From positions 1-45,254 of the forward strand of contig JAQWFD010000033.1 in NCBI GenBank assembly GCA_028704555.1: a stretch of 45,254 nucleotides of DNA, written 5' to 3'. Within the stretch, counting starts at the first letter, position 1; each line of letters begins with the position of its first letter. Shown here piece after piece: positions 40,065 to 45,254 of this stretch. The translations under genes and the position numbers were made by a program. The stretch is from Desulfobacterales bacterium (GTDB taxonomy: Bacteria; Desulfobacterota; Desulfobacteria; Desulfobacterales; JAQWFD01). The notes beneath the pieces are model-generated. The model saw only the letters and a program-made list of their open reading frames with translations. It ran no database searches and was not told the DNA's origin.

Positions 40065-40838
40065 ATGAAATGCCCGAAATGCAGTTTTGAACAACCCGAT
40101 GACACGACAGAATGCATGCGTTGCGGGATTGTATATGAAAAGTATTTGAAATACTATGACGCAGCACTCGTTGGGAAAGAACTGCCCGTGACAGATGAAA
40201 AAGATGTGTCCAATTTTCGGAATCTGGTCAAAAACTTACTGCTCTATGTGCCGGATGAAATCAATCCGTTTATTTTTTATACCAGGGTACTGTTCTTTTT
40301 AATATTTTTTATATGGGGATTGAAATTCATTTTTTCGCCCCTTGAAGCCAATTATGCGGGCTATTCGTTCTGGCATCTGGTCAATCTGCCCTTCCATGAA
40401 GCGGGGCATATATTTTTCAGGCCTTTGGGCAGATTAATGACATCTCTCGGAGGAAGTATCGGCCAGCTGCTGATGCCGCTGATATGTCTTATCGTGTTTG
40501 TCGTTAAAACAAAAGATACCTTTGCAGCCTCATTCAGTCTCTGGTGGTTTGCAGAAAACTGGATGGATATGGCACCGTATATGAATGATGCCCGATCCCT
40601 GTCAATGCCGCTGTTAGGAGGAAACACCGGGCCGAGCTCACCCTACGGATTTCATGACTGGGAATATATACTGAATGAGTTGGGTATGCTTCGCTATGAT
40701 CATACGGTGGCAAGTATTTCACATAACATAGGAATCACCTTGATGATCGCATCGTTCATATGGGGCGGTTATCTGCTTTTTAAGCAATATAAAATATCTG
40801 CGGGTCAGCCAGTTAAGGGCTTCGGCCCTAACCGATAA
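40065..40838 (+). CDS. Zinc-ribbon plus membrane metalloprotease-like (HExxH) protein
   Basis: 257 residues. An N-terminal zinc ribbon has Cys3, Cys6, Cys17 and Cys20 (MKCPKCSFEQPDDTTECMRC). Four or five membrane segments follow, with the motif LPFHEAGHIFF (His111, Glu112, His115) next to the second segment, as in M50-like intramembrane zinc proteases. A third ligand, perhaps Asp in FAENWMDMAPYMNDA, is plausible but not proven. The AGAGGCAGAGGA just upstream of the ATG is a strong ribosome site. The next gene begins 26 bases after the stop and may be co-transcribed. Catalytic activity is inferred. Confidence 0.7.
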   Translation: MKCPKCSFEQPDDTTECMRCGIVYEKYLKYYDAALVGKELPVTDEKDVSNFRNLVKNLLLYVPDEINPFIFYTRVLFFLIFFIWGLKFIFSPLEANYAGYSFWHLVNLPFHEAGHIFFRPLGRLMTSLGGSIGQLLMPLICLIVFVVKTKDTFAASFSLWWFAENWMDMAPYMNDARSLSMPLLGGNTGPSSPYGFHDWEYILNELGMLRYDHTVASISHNIGITLMIASFIWGGYLLFKQYKISAGQPVKGFGPNR

Positions 40839-40864
40839 CCAGCCAAACCGGGAAATGGTCATAT

Positions 40865-41386
40865 ATGGAAACCTCAGAAAAGGAAAAAACAGGAATTGAA
40901 AAAGCGGCAGAGGATCTGTTCAGCTTTGCGATTGACCGGGAGGATGTAAAAATACTCATGGCGAGTCTGCCCAAAGAGGCTGATATCAAACGGGTTACCG
41001 TTGAATATGAACTTCAGCTGCTGAAAATTGTCAGTGCCGGGTGGTGCATATCCTATTATCTTGAAAACTGCCATCAGAAGAGCCGGTTTGCAGCGCTTTA
41101 CTGGAAGTCGGTTCATGAATTTTCACAGGGGGTATCAGAAACCAGCGGGCTGTTGATCGGAAAGACCATTGATTATTTTCTGATTCTGAAAGATCGTCTG
41201 GATATGTACGTGGATGCCATGGCCAAAAAAACCGATGCGCCCGAGCCCGCTGTCGTTATAGGACCTGAATTTGCAAGGGTCTGCGGGAATGCGGATGATG
41301 TGTTTACGGTCATGACCGGCTCGAAGATGTTTGTCGCGACGGTCGGCAGGGTAAAACAATATCTTGAGGAAATAAAACTCAGATAG
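40865..41386 (+). CDS. Hypothetical soluble protein of 173 residues
   Basis: No family is recognised. The predicted structure is mostly helical, with segments TVEYELQLLKIVSAGWCISY, LYWKSVHEFSQGVSETSGLL and a C-terminal FARVCGNADDVFTVMTGSKM. No signal peptide or membrane span is evident. It follows the metalloprotease-like gene by 26 bases and precedes the convergent AsmA-like gene, so it most likely belongs to the operon with the metalloprotease-like protein. Confidence 0.6.
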   Translation: METSEKEKTGIEKAAEDLFSFAIDREDVKILMASLPKEADIKRVTVEYELQLLKIVSAGWCISYYLENCHQKSRFAALYWKSVHEFSQGVSETSGLLIGKTIDYFLILKDRLDMYVDAMAKKTDAPEPAVVIGPEFARVCGNADDVFTVMTGSKMFVATVGRVKQYLEEIKLR

Positions 41387-41459
41387 CCGTGTCCGTCCAT
41401 GAATCCGGTTTTTAACAGATGGACACCGATGGGGAGTTCCAGCCCGGAATGGAGCGGGA

Positions 41460-44400
41460 TTATTCCGATTTTTCAGCTGGCAGAAAAGGCTGAATGATTT
41501 TAACCGGAGCTTTAAGAATCCGTTTCATCAGTTCCAGAACCCGTGTTCCGATGGTGACGGGTGAAAGCGGGACGACGACCGGATTGCTGAGATTGCCGGT
41601 TACCTGCACCGGAATGGAGATCAGTGTGCCTTCGAGAATGCCTCCGATCAGGGGCAGTTTTTCAATCAGTCGATCCACTGTCTTCAGTGGCGATACCAGT
41701 ACGGTCAGGTTTGTTTCTCTGGCTTCGAGATCAATACTGCCTATGCAGGCAATTTTCATGGAACTTCCGTCAACAATCAATTCATCGATGTCGCAAATTC
41801 CGTTTTTGATAGTGGCTTTGGCATGTATGGAATCATAGGCGAATCCTTCTTTGGCCAGATCCGGCAGGTTGCCCGCAAATATCTCTGTAATGTTAATGAC
41901 GGAGAAAATTTTTGACATCAGGCCCAGATGATAGATGCGACCGTCCCGGGCGTTAAATTCAAATTTTCCCTGCAGTGAGCGGGTCAATTCATCTCGCCTT
42001 CCTTCGGTGGTGATTTGTCCGTCAGCGTCGAATGTGCCGTCAACGCGAATTCTATTGTCCAGAAGACAGGAAACGGCCTTGTCCAGAGGACTGGCTTTGG
42101 AAGATGGCATGACAGTCAGCCGGATGTTTTGCGGTGATATGTAAAAACTTCCGGGGGTATCGATACCGCACAGGTTGGCCCGGGTAACGGTGATCAGGTT
42201 TTCATTGTCGCTGAGCAATGCATTGGCCAGAAACGGAGACCAGGTATAGCTTCCATACATCAACCGGTTTGCATTGACCTTCAGGGTGCCGTGAAAGGGA
42301 ATGGAAGTGATATCTGCCCTGCCGTCCTTCGGTTTCTCATCGGGGGATTCAACGCTTTTGTATAGTGAAAGAATGAGCTTGTCCACGTTGAGTTCGTCAC
42401 AGGCAAGATCCATATCAAACTGAACGCCTTCGGGCGACCAGTCGATATTTCCTTGAACATTATATCGAAAACCATCCCAGCTCAATGTCGCGGATGAAGC
42501 ATAAAGCCGGTTTGCCTGTGACTGAATCGACGCCTGCCGGATTAAAATCGCGGGACGGCTGGCAAGCGGTATCACAAGATCGTTGGCCTTGAACTGTCCG
42601 GTCAGGCTGGATGTCAATGGCGCTTGCCGGGATAGATGGGCCTGAAAATCGCCTTGAACTCCGCCGTGAACAAAGGGGGCAGACCGGATGATCTGATCGA
42701 TTGTCGATTTCTCCAGGTTTCCCTTGAATGACAGGTCCTGTGTCTGGTCGTGTGATGTGATTTTCATTACGGCACTGGAGATATCGTCTTCGATCTTCAG
42801 ACGGCTGATTTTCAGTTTATCGGCGGTTTTTACCAGATTTGCGGAAATCCGGGGACCGTCAGACAAGACAATATCACCTGTTAATGAAAACCGCTTCTGC
42901 TTTTCCCAGGACAGTTCAGACCGGGATATGGAAATCTGATGGTCAAGATTTAACGTTACCGGGAGGTGCGTCATGTCGGAAAGCCATTGAGCCGATTTTT
43001 TACCGATATCGCCCGTGGCGGTCAGCGTTGCGCTCTGGATGTCGGTCGTCAGGTAACCGGACAAGGATCCTGATGCCGTCAGTGAGGCGTCCAGAATGCC
43101 AATGCGTGAATCGTAAAAGGATACGCTGTTCTGATCAGACCGAAGTGTCCCCCCGGTAAAGGTTATCGGCAAGTCAAATATATCGGATGTCATGACCAGT
43201 TGATCAATATTCCCTGCCGCATTAAACTGCCACTGATCGGCGTGTTGAAGCGGCCCTTTTAAATTCGCGGTTGAAAGTTTTACAGATCCGCTCAACTTTT
43301 TGACCGGCAGGTTCATGCGTTTCAACGGGCCAAACAATTGAATCCATGGATATACTTCCGTCAGGGAGATCCGGGTTTCTCCGGACTGGATATCAAGAAA
43401 AGGTTGGTTTTGCCAGTCGATCTGCCCGGAGAGATCGCTTGCATAGGATTTATCAACCGTTGCGCGTAAGTGACTGAACGTGACGGCAGAGCCCTGGTAT
43501 CTGGCCCGGCCGGTTTCAATTTTGACAGGAAAGGGGATAAAATCCGGGGCAGCGGACAGATTCATGTCCGTTACGTCAATCATGGTCTGAATATCATCCA
43601 GGCTTTCTCCCAGCACGACTTTGGCCGACGCCCTTCCTTTGAGGTCATGAATGCGGTTGATGGTGCGTATGACCGGCTCGTTGTGAACGACATCGTTCAG
43701 CAGGGAAGGAACGTTGGCTAAATCCGCATCGAGGTTGAGTTCGAGGTGAAACTGCGAATCTTCTTCCGCCAGTCCCAGGCGAAGAACGCTGTTGCGGGTG
43801 CGGCAGTCCTGAAAGGCGCCTTCAAGATCGTTGCCTTCAAGAATGCCCCCGGAAATCAGGACCTCTCCTTTCACCTCCTGCAGATTCCAGCCGATTCGCG
43901 GAAGACGGACGCGGGCTTCATCCACGGACGCCTTGATGACAAGATTGTCAAGATCCCCCAACTCTGAAATGCTCCTGCCGGATGAGGTGACCGAAACAGA
44001 TGGGGCCGTTCCCTGATTGACGATACGGCACACTTTCTGAACCACCGGGTGATCCCTCCAGATAAAGAGGGTCAGATCCCGGATGGATGTCAGATCAGCC
44101 TCTGTTCCGGATACCTCCAGCATCACCGGGGGGGTCTCTGTTAACTGATGATCCATGACAAAGCTTCCCGTCAGAGTCGCCTTCGGGTTCTTCAGCTCCA
44201 GGCTGTTGAGCTGCACACGTGTCTGCTTCGGGTTCCGGAACCAGTCAACACTCACCCGCCCGCCGTTTATAGAAAAAATTTTCTGTTTTTTAAGCAGGGT
44301 CAGGCTGGAAATCACCCCCTTTGTCTGAATTTTGAAAACCTTGATGCCATCGGTTAAAAAATGGATGTCCAGATCAAGCGATGAGTCAGCCATGCCGAGC

Positions 44401-45119
44401 GGCGCATCGGGTTGAAAGTATTGCGTGAGCAGATGGGGACGGAAGTCCTTCAGCTCTATACGCCCTCTGTTTTTGAACAGCCGGGGGTTTACCCTCCTTG
44501 CTTCAACGTTGAGCGTTTCAAACAGGTTCGATCGGCAGCTGAGCCGGATGGCGCCTGCTTTATCTCCCGATGCCTGAATATCATCAAACCGGAATACGGT
44601 TTCAGACTGATCGATCAGGGCGAGCCGGCCGTTTGTCATGTGAAATACCGAATCCGGAAACAGGGATAAAATTTGACTTATCAGCGTAGTTGCTTTGTCC
44701 AGGCTGTCCGTCGGTGTCGGATGGTTCGGCGGGCGTTGCTCCCGGGACATTTTTCGGGGCAGGGTGAGTAAAATGTCCGGCGAGTCGAGAATAATTCTGG
44801 CCAGATGAATATTGCCTCTCAGAAGATGAAACAGGGATGGATACACTTTTAGCGAACGGACAGTCCCGGAGGCTTTGTCTGCGGTGTTGAACCCGACGTT
44901 TTTCAGGATAATGTGCGGGGTAAAAAAAAGAGAAAGTTCCAGTCTGTCAAATTCTATGGCGGTCTTAAGCCGTGTTGATGCAATGGCCTTGATTCTGTTT
45001 GTCAATGACGCCCGATTCAGGAAGAAGTCGGAAAATACGAGCAGGGCAGAAAGGAATACGGTACAGATTGCCACTGTGGCGATTGCGCCCGCATATTTTT
45101 TTTGAAGCCTGAAGACCAT
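41460..45119 (-). CDS. Giant AsmA-like envelope protein (AsmA/YhdP type)
   Basis: About 1219 residues from ATG 45119 (MVFRLQKKYAGAIATVAICT, where the membrane anchor starts). One N-terminal TM segment precedes a long, beta-rich periplasmic body. AsmA-type features include FFLNRASLTNRIKAIASTRL and FDRLELSLFFTPHIILKNVG at the N-terminus, repeated lipid-groove-like strands, and the C-terminal block GRIYHLGLMSKIFSVINITEIF, MKIACIGSIDLEARETNLTV and IPVQVTGNLSNPVVVPLSPV (each cited in part). Such proteins carry phospholipid between the membranes. The open frame extends upstream through TGESFHWN into a TruA-like sequence that runs off the window. That upstream extension is unlikely to be part of the native AsmA protein. 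Confidence 0.85.
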   Translation of the reverse strand: MVFRLQKKYAGAIATVAICTVFLSALLVFSDFFLNRASLTNRIKAIASTRLKTAIEFDRLELSLFFTPHIILKNVGFNTADKASGTVRSLKVYPSLFHLLRGNIHLARIILDSPDILLTLPRKMSREQRPPNHPTPTDSLDKATTLISQILSLFPDSVFHMTNGRLALIDQSETVFRFDDIQASGDKAGAIRLSCRSNLFETLNVEARRVNPRLFKNRGRIELKDFRPHLLTQYFQPDAPLGMADSSLDLDIHFLTDGIKVFKIQTKGVISSLTLLKKQKIFSINGGRVSVDWFRNPKQTRVQLNSLELKNPKATLTGSFVMDHQLTETPPVMLEVSGTEADLTSIRDLTLFIWRDHPVVQKVCRIVNQGTAPSVSVTSSGRSISELGDLDNLVIKASVDEARVRLPRIGWNLQEVKGEVLISGGILEGNDLEGAFQDCRTRNSVLRLGLAEEDSQFHLELNLDADLANVPSLLNDVVHNEPVIRTINRIHDLKGRASAKVVLGESLDDIQTMIDVTDMNLSAAPDFIPFPVKIETGRARYQGSAVTFSHLRATVDKSYASDLSGQIDWQNQPFLDIQSGETRISLTEVYPWIQLFGPLKRMNLPVKKLSGSVKLSTANLKGPLQHADQWQFNAAGNIDQLVMTSDIFDLPITFTGGTLRSDQNSVSFYDSRIGILDASLTASGSLSGYLTTDIQSATLTATGDIGKKSAQWLSDMTHLPVTLNLDHQISISRSELSWEKQKRFSLTGDIVLSDGPRISANLVKTADKLKISRLKIEDDISSAVMKITSHDQTQDLSFKGNLEKSTIDQIIRSAPFVHGGVQGDFQAHLSRQAPLTSSLTGQFKANDLVIPLASRPAILIRQASIQSQANRLYASSATLSWDGFRYNVQGNIDWSPEGVQFDMDLACDELNVDKLILSLYKSVESPDEKPKDGRADITSIPFHGTLKVNANRLMYGSYTWSPFLANALLSDNENLITVTRANLCGIDTPGSFYISPQNIRLTVMPSSKASPLDKAVSCLLDNRIRVDGTFDADGQITTEGRRDELTRSLQGKFEFNARDGRIYHLGLMSKIFSVINITEIFAGNLPDLAKEGFAYDSIHAKATIKNGICDIDELIVDGSSMKIACIGSIDLEARETNLTVLVSPLKTVDRLIEKLPLIGGILEGTLISIPVQVTGNLSNPVVVPLSPVTIGTRVLELMKRILKAPVKIIQPFLPAEKSE

Positions 45120-45254
45120 GTTCCAGTGAAAACTCTCCCCCGTCACCTCAAAGACAGCGAACGGTCCGTCCTCAAAGACCCGTGCTGCAAGGATACTCCG
45201 CTCGGGGTTCCGGTCGCCGGCGCGGGAGAACGACGAGAAGTCATGCCGCCCGAC
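45120..45254 (-). pseudogene. truA: TruA-like C-terminal fragment fused in frame to the AsmA-like gene (window edge)
   Basis: From the window edge inward the frame reads GRHDFSSFSRAGDRNP, then ILAARVFEDGPFAVFEV and TGESFHWNMV, which matches the GxHDFxxFS and xFxWNMVR region of tRNA pseudouridine(38-40) synthase, with a version closest to archaeal (Methanomicrobia-like) TruA from memory. The expected continuation MVRxxxGAL is replaced by FRLQKKYAG, the AsmA N-terminus. The base composition of this end is visibly more G+C rich than its neighbour. Either a genuine fusion/deletion or an assembly chimera could produce it. Confidence 0.7.

Noticed and set aside
1..45254. tRNA, rRNA and CRISPR arrays
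   Set aside because: No T-loop plus acceptor pairing, rRNA-like segment or regularly spaced repeat array was seen in reading both strands.

Overview
The window looks like a chromosomal (or metagenome-assembled) segment of a diderm, anaerobic member of the Desulfobacterota, most likely Desulfobacterales. The basis is protein content rather than a marker gene: an NtrC-type two-component pair, an HndA/HndC-like NADH-linked Fe-S module, YdbH-type and AsmA-type envelope proteins, DUF4412-like and DUF6504-like proteins, a QueG-like ferredoxin-type protein, and several REP-associated tyrosine transposases (RAYTs). No rRNA, tRNA or CRISPR array was seen.

Layout. 1-5.7 kb is an accessory graveyard: a RAYT with an in-frame stop, a TetR regulator, an IS21 remnant in which istA is fused to istB, an MFS transporter, and a chimeric ISNCY-transposase/RAYT pseudogene capped by a small palindromic element. 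5.8-12 kb holds an exported ATP-dependent DNA ligase, an SLC13-type permease with RCK_C domains, an intact RAYT and a COG2509 FAD dehydrogenase. 12.2-20.5 kb is the best-defined functional block: a histidine kinase, an NtrC-family sigma-54 activator, candidate enhancer dyads, a well-matched -24/-12 promoter, a Cys-rich small protein, and a NuoE-like / NuoF-like / ferredoxin / GltB-FMN-domain operon. 20.5-25.1 kb (minus strand) is an operon of a SpeD-like pyruvoyl-type protein, a BioF2/FemAB-type GNAT, an ATP-grasp ligase and a PLP decarboxylase. It is preceded by a hairpin-rich leader and looks like an uncharacterised amine or amino-acid conjugate pathway. 26-30 kb is a YdbH-like protein with a fused YnbE/YdbL-like lipoprotein. 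30.5-41.4 kb carries housekeeping and hypothetical genes (cupin, QueG-like, RlmI, RNase M5, Uup, 2-hydroxyacid dehydrogenase, zinc-ribbon metalloprotease-like protein). 41.5-45.1 kb is a giant AsmA-like protein whose 5' end runs in frame into a TruA fragment at the window edge.

The most striking non-coding signal is a MITE-like family of four dispersed near-palindromes (three of exactly 254 bp, one 135-bp deletion form). They share 23-bp terminal inverted repeats, and each is flanked by its own 8-bp target duplication (three perfect, one 7/8). One copy sits in the 3' end of a GNAT gene, one lies 30 bp upstream of the MFS start codon, and one has its core inverted relative to its ends. A second family (about 159 bp, two copies plus a relic) and a possible third (about 190 bp) have AGGG/CCCT ends next to TA. 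Two of these lie in the untranslated leader of the sigma-54 transcription unit.
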